The position numbers and the translations under genes are program-made. The notes below the pieces were generated by a model. It saw only the letters and a program-made list of their open reading frames with translations. It did no database searches and was not told the DNA's origin. From NCBI GenBank assembly GCA_016870775.1, contig VGAK01000013.1, positions 1 to 51,915 on the forward strand: DNA of 51,915 nt, written 5' to 3'. The DNA is from Actinomycetota bacterium. GTDB lineage: Bacteria > Actinomycetota > Acidimicrobiia > Acidimicrobiales > Ilumatobacteraceae. Shown piece by piece: positions 43,424-51,482 of the stretch. Position 1 is the first letter of the stretch. Each line of letters starts with the position of its first letter.

Positions 43424-44521
43424 TCAGACGTTGAAGCGGAACTCCGTCACGTCGCCGTCGATGAATTCGTAGTCCTTGCCCTCGGAGCGGATCTTGCCCT
43501 GCTCCCGGGCCTTGGACCACGAGCCGATCCCGAGCAGATCGTCCCCCTGGATCACATCGGCGCGGATGAAACCACGCTGGATGTCGGAATGGATCTTGCC
43601 GGCGCACTCGGGCGCCTTCGACCCGGCCCGGAAGGTCCAGGCGCGGGATTCCTTCTCACCGGTGGTGAAGAACGTCCGCAGCCCGAGGAGGTGGTACGCG
43701 CTGCGCACCATCGTGGTCAGTGCCCCCTCGCCGAGCCCGAGTGCCTCGAGCATCTCGGCGCGGTCGGCGGCGTCCAACTGGGCGGCCTCGGCCTCGATCT
43801 GCACCGACATACCGATGACCTCCACCTCGGACTCGTGCGCCGACCCGGGTGGGGCGAGTTCGGCCCTCACGCGTGCGACCTCGATGGGAATCCGGTCCAG
43901 TTCGTCCTCGCCCACATTGACGACCGCGAGCACGCGGCGGTTGGTGAGCAGGAAGTGCGGCGCGAGCACCTCGCGGTCGGTTGCAGAGAGCCCGGCGCGA
44001 TAGATCGGTCGACCCTCCGAGAGGACATCCAGGGCGCGCTGGAGTGAGGCGGCCTCCTCACCGACGGTCTTGTCGACGCGGGCGGCCTTTGCCACCCTGG
44101 CGAGGCGGGCCTCGACGGTCTCGAGATCGGCGAGCGCGAGTTCGAGCTCCACGACGCGCAGGTGCTCGAGCGGATCGTCCGGTCCGGGCACGTCGGTGTC
44201 GCGGAAGGCGCGCAGCACGAACACGATCGCATCCACCTCGCGGATGTTGGCGAGGAACTTGTTGCCGAGTCCCTCTCCCTTGCTCGCACCCTCGACGAGT
44301 CCGCCGATGTCGACCACTTGGACGGCGGCGTGCACCACGTTCTTGGACCGTGACATCTCGGCCAAGCGGTCGAGGCGGGTGTCGGGAACCCTGGCCACCC
44401 CGATGTTGGGGTCCTTCGTGGCGAAGGCATAGGGGGCTGCGAGAGCGCCTCCGCCAGTCAGCGCGTTGTAGAGCGAGGACTTGCCGGCGTTCGGTAGGCC
44501 GACGAGGCCGAAGCGTTCCAT
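43424..44521 (-). CDS. ychF: Redox-regulated ATPase YchF (Obg family)
   Basis: 365 residues. G1 is GLPNAGKSSLYNALT, the switch II region is VVDIGGLVEGASKGEGLGNKF, and the G4 element is NVGE instead of the NKxD of GTPases, which explains the ATP preference of YchF. The C-terminal TGS domain ends in GKDYEFIDGDVTEFRFNV, the family end. ATG 44521 matches the usual start; an in-frame GTG at 44530 would add three residues. Confidence 0.97.
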   Translation of the reverse strand: MERFGLVGLPNAGKSSLYNALTGGGALAAPYAFATKDPNIGVARVPDTRLDRLAEMSRSKNVVHAAVQVVDIGGLVEGASKGEGLGNKFLANIREVDAIVFVLRAFRDTDVPGPDDPLEHLRVVELELALADLETVEARLARVAKAARVDKTVGEEAASLQRALDVLSEGRPIYRAGLSATDREVLAPHFLLTNRRVLAVVNVGEDELDRIPIEVARVRAELAPPGSAHESEVEVIGMSVQIEAEAAQLDAADRAEMLEALGLGEGALTTMVRSAYHLLGLRTFFTTGEKESRAWTFRAGSKAPECAGKIHSDIQRGFIRADVIQGDDLLGIGSWSKAREQGKIRSEGKDYEFIDGDVTEFRFNV

Positions 44522-44531
44522 GAGGCGCACG

Positions 44532-44537
44532 ACGCTA
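44532..44537 (-). promoter_or_regulatory. Putative -10 hexamer (TAGCGT) for ychF
   Basis: TAGCGT ends 10 nt before ATG 44521, predicting a leader of only about 3 nt and no ribosome binding site. Confidence 0.35.
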
Positions 44538-44609
44538 GCGGTGGGCCCCGGAGGGGTCGGCGGGCAGGGCCTGTGCCAACCGCCCCGTGGAACGGGGGAG
44601 GTCGATTGT

Positions 44610-44615
44610 TACTAT
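44610..44615 (+). promoter_or_regulatory. Putative -10 hexamer (TACTAT) for the SUF operon
   Basis: TACTAT is among the best matches to TATAAT in the window. It lies 73 nt before the sufB start, which has its own Shine-Dalgarno sequence, so a leader of about 65 nt is expected. No SufR or IscR site was recognised. Confidence 0.4.
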
Positions 44616-44688
44616 GGCGGTAGTGCAAATCCCCGGGAGTCCGGGAAAGCGTCCACCCCCCAGATTGGCCCGAGAAGAAGGACATCGC

Positions 44689-46089
44689 GTGACCACGTTC
44701 GATCTCGATCTCAGCAAGTACAGCCTCGGTTGGAGTGACGATGTCGAGTACGCCTTCCAACCCGAGAAGGGGCTGAGCGATCGCGTCGTCGAGCAGATCT
44801 CGTGGTGGAAGGGCGAGCCGAAGTGGATGACCGCGCTGCGACTCCGGAGCCTGTCGCTCTTCGAGCGCAAGCCGATGGCGCCCTGGTTCTCGGTGAACAT
44901 GCCCGACCTCGATTTCCAGGACATCTTCTATTACCTGAAGCCCGCCACCGAGCAGGTCGACGAGTGGGACGACCTGCCCGAGCAGATGAAGGCCACCTAT
45001 GAGAAGCTCGGCATCCCCGAGGCCGAACGCAAGTATCTCGCCGGAGTGACCGCGCAGTACGAGTCCGAGGTCGTGTTCCACCGCAACCGTGAGGACCTCG
45101 AGAAGCAGGGCATTCTCTTTTGCGACATGGACACCGCGCTCCGTGAATACCCCGATCTCGTCAAGCAGCACTTCGGCACCGTCATCCCCCCGGGTGACAA
45201 CAAGTTCTCCGCGCTCAACACCTCGGTGTGGTCGGGCGGCTCGTTCATCTACGTGCCGCCGGGCGTCGAGTGCGAGATGCCGCTGCAGGCCTACTTCCGG
45301 ATCAACTCCGAGAATGCCGGTCAGTTCGAGCGGACGTTGATCATCGCCGACGAGGGTTCGAAGGTCCACTACATCGAGGGCTGCTCGGCCCCGGTGTACA
45401 CGAGCGACTCGCTGCACTCGGCCGTTGTCGAGATCGTGGTGAAGCCCTCGGCCCACGTGACGTACACGACGATCCAGAACTGGTCGCCGAACGTCTACAA
45501 CCTCGTCACCAAGCGCGCGCGCGTCGAGGCCGAGGGGCACATGGAGTGGATCGACGGCAACATCGGCTCGAAGCTGACGATGAAGTACCCGAGTGTGTAC
45601 CTGGTCGGACCGAAGGCCACTGGTGAGGTGCTCTCGGTCGCCTACGCGGGCGCCGGTCAGCACCAGGATGCAGGGGCAAAGATGGTGCATGCCGCACCGG
45701 AGACCTCGTCGCGGATCGTCTCGAAGTCGATCTCCAAGGACGGCGGTGTCACCACCTACCGCGGATTGGTGCGCGTGGACGAGGGTGCCCGCGGTTGCAA
45801 GAGCCATGTGCAATGCGATGCGTTGATCCTCGACGGCGACTCCGAGAGCCGCACCCTGCCCTACATGGAGGTGGGTGAGAAGGACGCCGAGATCGGTCAC
45901 GAGGCCACGGTGTCCAAGATTGCCGACGAGCAGCTCTTCTACCTGATGTCGCGAGGCCTCTCCCAGGAGCAGGCGATGAGCATGGTCGTGAACGGGTTCA
46001 TCGAGCCCGTGACGCGCACGCTCCCCATGGAGTACGCGGTCGAGTGGAGCAGGCTGATCGATCTGCAGATGGAGGGTTCCGTCGGCTGA
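44689..46089 (+). CDS. sufB: Fe-S cluster assembly protein SufB
   Basis: 466 residues; the scaffold subunit of the SufBCD complex. Typical segments are PEWMTALRLRSL-like (here PKWMTALRLRSLSLF), the IPPGDNKFSALNTSVWSGGSFIYVPPGV core, HYIEGCSAPVYT with a conserved cysteine, GSKLTMKYPSVYL and the ending FIEPVTRTLPMEYAVE. GTG 44689 has AAGAAGGA 8 nt upstream; the frame extends to 44587 but without family sequence. It is the first gene of the operon. Confidence 0.97.
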   Translation: MTTFDLDLSKYSLGWSDDVEYAFQPEKGLSDRVVEQISWWKGEPKWMTALRLRSLSLFERKPMAPWFSVNMPDLDFQDIFYYLKPATEQVDEWDDLPEQMKATYEKLGIPEAERKYLAGVTAQYESEVVFHRNREDLEKQGILFCDMDTALREYPDLVKQHFGTVIPPGDNKFSALNTSVWSGGSFIYVPPGVECEMPLQAYFRINSENAGQFERTLIIADEGSKVHYIEGCSAPVYTSDSLHSAVVEIVVKPSAHVTYTTIQNWSPNVYNLVTKRARVEAEGHMEWIDGNIGSKLTMKYPSVYLVGPKATGEVLSVAYAGAGQHQDAGAKMVHAAPETSSRIVSKSISKDGGVTTYRGLVRVDEGARGCKSHVQCDALILDGDSESRTLPYMEVGEKDAEIGHEATVSKIADEQLFYLMSRGLSQEQAMSMVVNGFIEPVTRTLPMEYAVEWSRLIDLQMEGSVG

Positions 46090-46109
46090 CGAGCCGCGGG
46101 GCACCCACC

Positions 46110-46442
46110 ATGCCGATGCGCACGGAGTGCAAGCACTACGAGAGCCGCACGTATTCGAACGGCGACACGGTGCGCAAGTGCAATCTCGACCTCGCTCCCG
46201 AGGCTCCGTGGCGCTGCCCGGAACCGTGCACGGGGTACGAGCGGCGACTGGCCGACGTCGCATGGGTGCACGGGACTGCGATCGCACCGCCCACGCCGCC
46301 GGAGGTTCCGGGCCTCGGCGACGGCTCCGCCGCCGCCGTGCTGGATGCGGCCGAGGACATCATCAACTCGATAGGAGCCGACGTGCTCGCGGACGTCGAG
46401 AGAGACAAGAGGAAGCGGCGTTGGTGGCGCCGACGCGACTGA
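46110..46442 (+). CDS. Uncharacterised four-cysteine protein in the SUF operon
   Basis: 110 residues, no recognised domain. The N-terminal 45 residues hold four cysteines (C7, C24, C36, C40; ECKHYESR, RKCNLDL, WRCPEPC) in a compact pattern that could bind zinc or an Fe-S cluster. The C-terminal part is an Ala/Asp-rich helix (VLDAAEDIINSIGADVLADVERD) ending in a basic KRKRRWWRRRD tail. ATG 46110 and ATG 46116 are possible starts, without a clear Shine-Dalgarno sequence. It lies 20 bp after sufB and 10 bp before sufD, so it is almost certainly co-transcribed with them. Confidence 0.8.
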   Translation: MPMRTECKHYESRTYSNGDTVRKCNLDLAPEAPWRCPEPCTGYERRLADVAWVHGTAIAPPTPPEVPGLGDGSAAAVLDAAEDIINSIGADVLADVERDKRKRRWWRRRD

Positions 46443-46452
46443 ACGGACCCCG

Positions 46453-47517
46453 ATGAACACGACCCCCCTCATGCCGAGCACCGACGAGGAGATCTGGCGC
46501 TACAGCCGGATCGGCGAACTGCGCCTCGTCGATTTCGCGCCTGCCTCGGCGCGCACCGAGACGATCGGCGCCGAGTCACTCCGTTCGACTGCGGCGCTTC
46601 CCGGGATCGCCATGGCGCACCCGGCCGATGTGTTCGCGGGACTCAACCGTGAGGCGGGCGAGGAAATAACCCTGGTCCTGCCGCGCGGAAGGGTCGTCGA
46701 GGACACCGTCGAGATCGTCCACCATGTCGATGCCGACGGTGTGCTCGTGCGCCCGCGCCTGGTCATCGATGCCGGCGAGGATTCGGAGGTCACGGTCGTG
46801 GAGCGCTTCGTCTCGGCTGGGGGCGTGCGTTCGCTCGTGGTGCCGGTCCTCGAGGTGCGCGCTGCACGGTCGGCGCGCGTCAACTACGTGGGTGTGAACG
46901 AGCTCGGCTCGGCGACGTGGCAGATCGGCCACCAGGTGGCGCTCGGCGCGCGCGACTCGCACGTTCACCTGACCACCGTGGCGCTCGGTGGCGACTACGC
47001 GCGCGTGCGTGCTGAGGTGCGCCTCGTCGAGCATGGCGCGAACGCCCAGCAGCTCGCCCTGTACTTCGCCTCCGGGTCCCAGATGCACGACTTCCGGACA
47101 CTGCAGATCCATGAGGCGCCCCGCACGAGATCGGAGCTGTTGTTCAAGGGTGCCGTCGGTGGGTCGGCGCGGAGCGTCTACACCGGCCTCATCAAGATCG
47201 CGAAGAACGCCGCCCACTCCGAGGCGTTCCAGACGAACCGCAACCTGACCCTGGGTGAGGGTGCGTGGGCCGAGAGTGTGCCGAACCTCGAGATCGAGAC
47301 GAACGAGGTCAAGTGCAGCCACGCCTCCACGGTCGGCTCGATCGAGGAGGAGCACCGGTTCTATCTCGAGAGCAGGGGAGTGCCGCCCGAAGTGGCCGAG
47401 CGTCTGGTGGTGCTCGGCTTCTTCGATGATGTCCTCGATCGCCTGCCGCGCGGCGTCGATGTCTCGCCAATGCGGGCCGCCGTGGCCGACAAGCTGACCG
47501 CCGAGGTCGCACGATGA
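46453..47517 (+). CDS. sufD: Fe-S cluster assembly protein SufD
   Basis: 354 residues; SufB paralogue and partner in the SufBCD scaffold. The beta-helix core and conserved C-terminal segment are clear: FKGAVGGSARSVYTGLIKIAKNAAHSEAFQTNRNL, then the histidine region SHASTVGSIEEEHRFYLESRGV, and LVVLGFFDDVLDRL at the end. The N-terminal 120 residues are variable, as usual. It overlaps the Rieske gene by 4 bp. Confidence 0.94.
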   Translation: MNTTPLMPSTDEEIWRYSRIGELRLVDFAPASARTETIGAESLRSTAALPGIAMAHPADVFAGLNREAGEEITLVLPRGRVVEDTVEIVHHVDADGVLVRPRLVIDAGEDSEVTVVERFVSAGGVRSLVVPVLEVRAARSARVNYVGVNELGSATWQIGHQVALGARDSHVHLTTVALGGDYARVRAEVRLVEHGANAQQLALYFASGSQMHDFRTLQIHEAPRTRSELLFKGAVGGSARSVYTGLIKIAKNAAHSEAFQTNRNLTLGEGAWAESVPNLEIETNEVKCSHASTVGSIEEEHRFYLESRGVPPEVAERLVVLGFFDDVLDRLPRGVDVSPMRAAVADKLTAEVAR

Positions 47518-47882
47518 GCCGCGTCTGCCAACTCTCCGATCTCGCCGATGGTGCGGCGCGCCGGTTCGAGGTCGACGGCCTGCCGGTCGCGCTTGTGCGG
47601 ATCGGTGATGACGTGCACGCGATCCACGACGTGTGCAGCCATGCCGAGGTCGCGCTCTCCGACGGGGTGGTCTGGTGCGAGACGCGCCAGATCGAGTGCA
47701 TCCGCCACGGGAGTGCCTTCAACCTCGTCACCGGGGTCCCCGACACCCTGCCGGCCACCCAGCCTGTGCCTGTGTACGCGGTGCGGATCGTGGACGGGGG
47801 AGTCGAGGTCGACGTCGCGAGCCGTGCCAATGATCGTGGCGGGGCACGGGGCGCCGCGGGCGACGAGGGTGGTGCGCGATGA
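47514..47882 (+). CDS. Rieske [2Fe-2S] ferredoxin (NirD/BphA3 type)
   Basis: 122 residues. The two-histidine/two-cysteine Rieske ligands are C41, H43 (DVCSHAEVALSDG) and C62, H65 (ECIRHGSAFNL), with the usual spacing. Such small Rieske proteins carry electrons for oxygenases or reductases. In SUF operons of actinobacteria a Rieske protein is often present, where it may accept a new cluster or supply electrons; the precise role is unknown. It overlaps sufD and sufC by 4 bp each. Confidence 0.93.
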   Translation: MSRVCQLSDLADGAARRFEVDGLPVALVRIGDDVHAIHDVCSHAEVALSDGVVWCETRQIECIRHGSAFNLVTGVPDTLPATQPVPVYAVRIVDGGVEVDVASRANDRGGARGAAGDEGGAR

Positions 47883-48604
47883 CGACGCTGAGGATCGAGG
47901 GACTGCGCGCAGAGGTCGCGGGACGCGAGATCCTAAAGGGGGTCGATCTCGTCGTCTCGAGCGGCGAGGTGCACGCGGTGATGGGTCCGAACGGTGCGGG
48001 CAAGTCGACGCTGTCGGCTGTGATCATGGGCAAGCCCGGCTATCGCGTCACTGGTGGAAAGGTGACCCTCGACGGTGCCGACGTGCTCGCGATGCCGACA
48101 TGGGAGAGGGCAGTCGCCGGGCTCCACCTCGTGATGCAGTACCCGACCGAGGTGCCCGGGGTGCACGTCGACGACGTCCTCGCCGAGGCTCTGCGGTCGC
48201 GCGGTCGCGACACCGCGTCCCTGGGCGCCGAGATCGACCGCGAGGCCGCCCGCATCGGATTCGACCCCTCACTCGTGACGCGTGCTTTGAACGTCGACCT
48301 CTCGGGCGGTGAGAAGAAGCGCAACGAGACGCTGCAGATGGCGGTGTTGGCACCGCGGATCGCGATCCTCGACGAACTCGACTCGGGCCTCGACATCGAC
48401 GCGCTGCGCGACTGCGCCCGCCGCGTCGAGGCCGCCACCCACGAGAGCAGCCTCGGCGTGCTCGCGATCACCCACTACGTGCGCCTCCTCGAGGAGCTCA
48501 AGGCCGACATGGTCCACATCCTCGTTGCCGGGCGCATCGTTGCGAGCGGCGGACCCGAGCTCGCCGATCGCCTCGAGCGCGACGGCTACGGCGCGTTCGT
48601 CTGA
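47879..48604 (+). CDS. sufC: Fe-S cluster assembly ATPase SufC
   Basis: 241 residues; the ABC-type ATPase of SufBCD. Walker A MGPNGAGKSTLSAVIMG, the Q-loop MQYPTEVPGV, the signature LSGGEKKRNE (SufC type) and Walker B IAILDELDSGLDID are visible. ITHYVRLLEEL provides the H-loop. It is coupled to the Rieske gene by a 4-bp overlap. Confidence 0.97.
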   Translation: MTTLRIEGLRAEVAGREILKGVDLVVSSGEVHAVMGPNGAGKSTLSAVIMGKPGYRVTGGKVTLDGADVLAMPTWERAVAGLHLVMQYPTEVPGVHVDDVLAEALRSRGRDTASLGAEIDREAARIGFDPSLVTRALNVDLSGGEKKRNETLQMAVLAPRIAILDELDSGLDIDALRDCARRVEAATHESSLGVLAITHYVRLLEELKADMVHILVAGRIVASGGPELADRLERDGYGAFV

Positions 48605-48611
48605 GTTGCAC

Positions 48612-48860
48612 GTGTCGACCGGATTCCCGAGCGGCTGGTTGTTGCGCGACGGTGCGCTGCACCGGGAACTCGTCTTCGTCGACTTCGAGCAGGCGTTTTC
48701 GTTCATGGCCGCCGTCGCTGCGGTCGCCGAGTCGATGAACCACCATCCCGACTGGAGCAACTCGTGGAACAAGGTGTCCATCTCGCTCATCTCCCATGAT
48801 GTCGGGAGGGTGACCGAGCGGGACATCGCACTCGCGGAGAGGATCAACACACTCCTGTGA
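48612..48860 (+). CDS. Pterin-4a-carbinolamine dehydratase family protein
   Basis: 82 residues of the PCD/DCoH fold. The family motif is MNHHPDWSNSWNKVSISLISHDVGRVTERD, with the catalytic histidines H44, H45 and H62. Classical enzymes dehydrate 4a-hydroxytetrahydropterin; in bacteria without phenylalanine hydroxylase they are thought to act in molybdopterin-related or other pathways. No pterin-dependent hydroxylase gene lies nearby. The start is GTG 48612 or TTG 48606; both are within 10 bp of the sufC stop, so it belongs to the SUF operon. Confidence 0.88.
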   Translation: MSTGFPSGWLLRDGALHRELVFVDFEQAFSFMAAVAAVAESMNHHPDWSNSWNKVSISLISHDVGRVTERDIALAERINTLL

Positions 48861-48950
48861 CCGCACCGATCGCGGCGGTGTCCGTCGCGCGCACGGGCAC
48901 GGTCAGCACCGGGACCCTCGTCTAGGTTGGTCCCGGGAAGGGGGCTCGGG

Positions 48951-50225
48951 ATGGAACCATCGGGTCGCGTCCATCTCGCCAAGTCCGGGACCTTCCCCGG
49001 GTGGTGGGTGGTCGGTGGATGCTTCATGGTGCTCTTCGTCAGTTCGGCACTGGGCTTCTACGGGATGTCGGTGTACCTGAACGCCTTCTCGAAGCAGTTC
49101 GGCTGGGAGATCTCCAGTCTGTCGATCGCGACCACCTTCTTCTTCCTGGTCGGTGGGCTGTTCAATGTCGTGGTGGCGCGCCTGATCGACCGTCACGATG
49201 TGCGCATCGTGATGTACGGCGGGGCCGCGCTCGGTGCGCTCTCTCTGTGGTGGCTCGGTCGGGTGACCGAGCGCTGGCAGTTGTTCGCGGTCTACGGGGT
49301 CTTTGCGATCGCGTGGTCCGCGAGCAGTTTGACAGGCGCGACCACGGTGGTCACGCGTTGGTTCCACGCCAAGCGTTCGATGGCGATTGCGGCCGCATCG
49401 TCGGGGCTCTCCGTGGGTGGAATCATCCTCACCCCGATCATCAAGAGCCTCATCGATGCCCGACAACTCTCCGGTGCGAGTCACTGGATGGCCCTGATTT
49501 GGTTCGTGGGGATCTGCGTGCCGACGTTCCTCGTGATCCGTCCCGATCCGCACTCGCTCGGTTGGATGCCCGACGGTGAACCACGGCCCGACAACCACGT
49601 CGTCGACCTGCCCGGGGTGTCGCTCGCCGATGCCCTGCGCACACGATTCTTCTGGATCGTCACTCTCGGATACGTGCTCGTCATGGGGGCACAAGTCGGT
49701 GCGATCCAGCAGATCGTCAAGCTGGTGGAGGAGCGAACGACGCCCGGCACCGCGGCGCTGGCGACCTCCGTGCTCTCCGGGGCGAGCGTGGTCTTCCGTC
49801 TGATGGGTGGGCGCATCATCCCAAAGTTCCCGCTGGCGAAGTTCATGGTGTTCGTGGCCACGGTGCAGGGATCGGCGATCGTGATCATCGGGCAGATGGA
49901 TTCGACTCTTCCGTTGATGCTCTCGATCGGTCTGTTCGGAGCGATGGTGGGCAACGTGCTCATGATGCAGTCGCTCCTGATCGCCCAGAGGTTCGGAGTT
50001 CGCGATTACGCCAAGATCTCCTCGCGCTCTGGGCTGATCTCACTCACCGGCACTGCGATCGGCCCGATCCTCATCGGTACGATTCGTGACGCGTCCGGCA
50101 ACTACGCGGTGCCGTACCTCATCGCAGGATTGGTTTCGCTCGTTGGGGCCGGCTTGTTCGCCTTCAGCGGGCCTGCCGAGGTGGGCGACGAGGCGCGCCC
50201 GGCCCGGTCCCGCACCCGACTCTGA
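48951..50225 (+). CDS. Major facilitator superfamily transporter
   Basis: 424 residues with about 12 hydrophobic segments. The MFS loop 2-3 motif reads LIDRHDVRIVMYGGAALGAL, a version of the G-x3-D-R-x-G-R/K type. Layout resembles the monocarboxylate/oxalate-formate antiporter group (an N-terminal GWWVVGGCFMVLFVSSALGFYG helix). Substrate unknown. ATG 48951 has a GGGAAGG element about 10 nt upstream, and the TAGGTT hexamer near 48924 may be its promoter. Confidence 0.9.
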   Translation: MEPSGRVHLAKSGTFPGWWVVGGCFMVLFVSSALGFYGMSVYLNAFSKQFGWEISSLSIATTFFFLVGGLFNVVVARLIDRHDVRIVMYGGAALGALSLWWLGRVTERWQLFAVYGVFAIAWSASSLTGATTVVTRWFHAKRSMAIAAASSGLSVGGIILTPIIKSLIDARQLSGASHWMALIWFVGICVPTFLVIRPDPHSLGWMPDGEPRPDNHVVDLPGVSLADALRTRFFWIVTLGYVLVMGAQVGAIQQIVKLVEERTTPGTAALATSVLSGASVVFRLMGGRIIPKFPLAKFMVFVATVQGSAIVIIGQMDSTLPLMLSIGLFGAMVGNVLMMQSLLIAQRFGVRDYAKISSRSGLISLTGTAIGPILIGTIRDASGNYAVPYLIAGLVSLVGAGLFAFSGPAEVGDEARPARSRTRL

Positions 50226-50243
50226 ACCGGTTCTGGCCCGGAG

Positions 50244-51119
50244 TCAGAACGACATCGACCGGAGGCGCCGGATGCGCTCGTCGGTCGCGGGGTGGGTCGA
50301 GAACAACCGACCCACGTCGACTCCGGTGCGGCGCTTGTGGTGCATCTCCGACAGAGGGTTGTGGATGTAGGCCTGGGCCTGGGCGGGCGAGACCATCATC
50401 GGGTGGCGCGTGGCCAGCACCTCGATCTTCTCGAGCGCGCGGGCGAGTGGCTCGCCGGTGCCGAGCAGTTCGGCCGCCCCGCGGTCGGCCTCGAACTCCC
50501 GGCTGCGGCTGATCGCCATCTGGATCAGGCTGGCGGCGAGCGGTGCCAGCAGCGACACCAGAAGAATCGCGAGAGGATTCGGGCGATCCTCGTCGTCACC
50601 GCCGCCGGTGAACATTGTCGCGAACATCGCCATCTGGGCGATCGAGGAGATGGCCGTGGCGACGGCGGCCGCCACCGATCCGATGAGGATGTCGCGGTGC
50701 TTCACGTGCATCAGCTCGTGCGCCATGACACCCTCCACCTCCTCGCGCGTGAGCGACTGGAGGAGCCCGGTCGTCGCGCACACCACCGCGTTGTTCGGAC
50801 CGCGACCGGTGGCGAAGGCGTTGGGCTGATCACTGGGGGACACGGCAACCCGCGGCATCGGAAGACCCGAGCGTGCGGCAAGATCGCGGACCATGCCGTA
50901 AAACTCCGGATGGTCGGCTTCGGCGATCACCTGGGCGCGTGCAGACGCGAGCGCGAGACGGTCGCTGAACCAGTACGAGCCACCGACCATGACGAGGGCG
51001 AGCACGAGGCCGATCATCACGGCCCCCGAACTTCCCCCGCCGAGGATCGAGGCCACACCGACGATCAGTCCGCCGAGACCGGCGAGAAGGACCGTGGTCT
51101 TCATCGTGTTCTTGAACAT
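50244..51119 (-). CDS. htpX: Zinc metalloprotease HtpX
   Basis: 291 residues; a membrane-bound M48 protease of the quality-control system. Two hydrophobic segments at the N-terminus precede the zinc motif HELMH (H134-H138, in VMAHELMHVKHRD), then a hydrophobic pair (VAAAVATAISSIAQMAMF and LAILLVSLLAPLAASLIQM), and SREFEADRGAAEL with the third ligand. ATG 51119 has GAGGAG 7-8 nt upstream. It is divergent from the YbaK-like gene. Confidence 0.95.
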   Translation of the reverse strand: MFKNTMKTTVLLAGLGGLIVGVASILGGGSSGAVMIGLVLALVMVGGSYWFSDRLALASARAQVIAEADHPEFYGMVRDLAARSGLPMPRVAVSPSDQPNAFATGRGPNNAVVCATTGLLQSLTREEVEGVMAHELMHVKHRDILIGSVAAAVATAISSIAQMAMFATMFTGGGDDEDRPNPLAILLVSLLAPLAASLIQMAISRSREFEADRGAAELLGTGEPLARALEKIEVLATRHPMMVSPAQAQAYIHNPLSEMHHKRRTGVDVGRLFSTHPATDERIRRLRSMSF

Positions 51120-51251
51120 CGTCGTAACTCCTCTGTGTCGCGGTGCTGCTCAACCGAAATCGAAGATCCCGTCGGGTGCTCAATCAGCATGTCGGGTTCG
51201 CCCCGATCCTGCTGCACACCGGTGCCGGAGGCAACAGTCGAGTTGCATCCC

Positions 51252-51278
51252 GTCGCTCGCGTTCATCACGGGAGCGAC
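51252..51278. repeat. Inverted repeat in the htpX/YbaK spacer
   Basis: GTCGCTC (51252-51258) and GAGCGAC (51272-51278) are perfect 7-bp inverted repeats separated by 13 nt. Position suggests a regulator-binding site or RNA hairpin in a leader; no T-tract follows. Confidence 0.4.
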
Positions 51279-51448
51279 AGAGCAACCGAAGCGGCCCACG
51301 TGTCCACACATTTGAATGATATGTCGTGCGGGATTTCCCCCCCGAGCTCCTTGACTACTGTCACAGGGACGGGATAGTCACCTCGTTGAGACTCGGGTGG
51401 CTTGTGTGGGTTGCCACTCCCAGTGGATCGGGGTGCTTGCTCGCTTGG

Positions 51449-51464
51449 TGTGCGCGAACGCACA
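51449..51464. repeat. Palindrome TGTGCG-CGAA-CGCACA upstream of the YbaK-like gene
   Basis: A perfect 6-bp inverted repeat with a 4-nt centre lies 19 bp before GTG 51483. It could be an operator close to the start site or a hairpin in the leader. Confidence 0.4.
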
Positions 51465-51482
51465 TTCCGTAATGTTGAGGAG

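Larger units (their letters stand above)
51120..51482. other. 363-bp divergent intergenic region
   Basis: No protein gene is supported here; the minus-strand open frame across it has low-complexity Ser/Thr/Pro content and shadows the downstream gene. It holds the htpX Shine-Dalgarno sequence, a relatively AT-rich patch (about 51308-51325), a TTGACT element (51351) with a TAGTCA 18 nt later (51375), and two hairpins listed separately. Confidence 0.5.

Noticed and set aside
44458-46287. 609-codon minus-strand frame opposite sufB
   Set aside because: Shadow of sufB; Arg/His/Val-rich, no motif.
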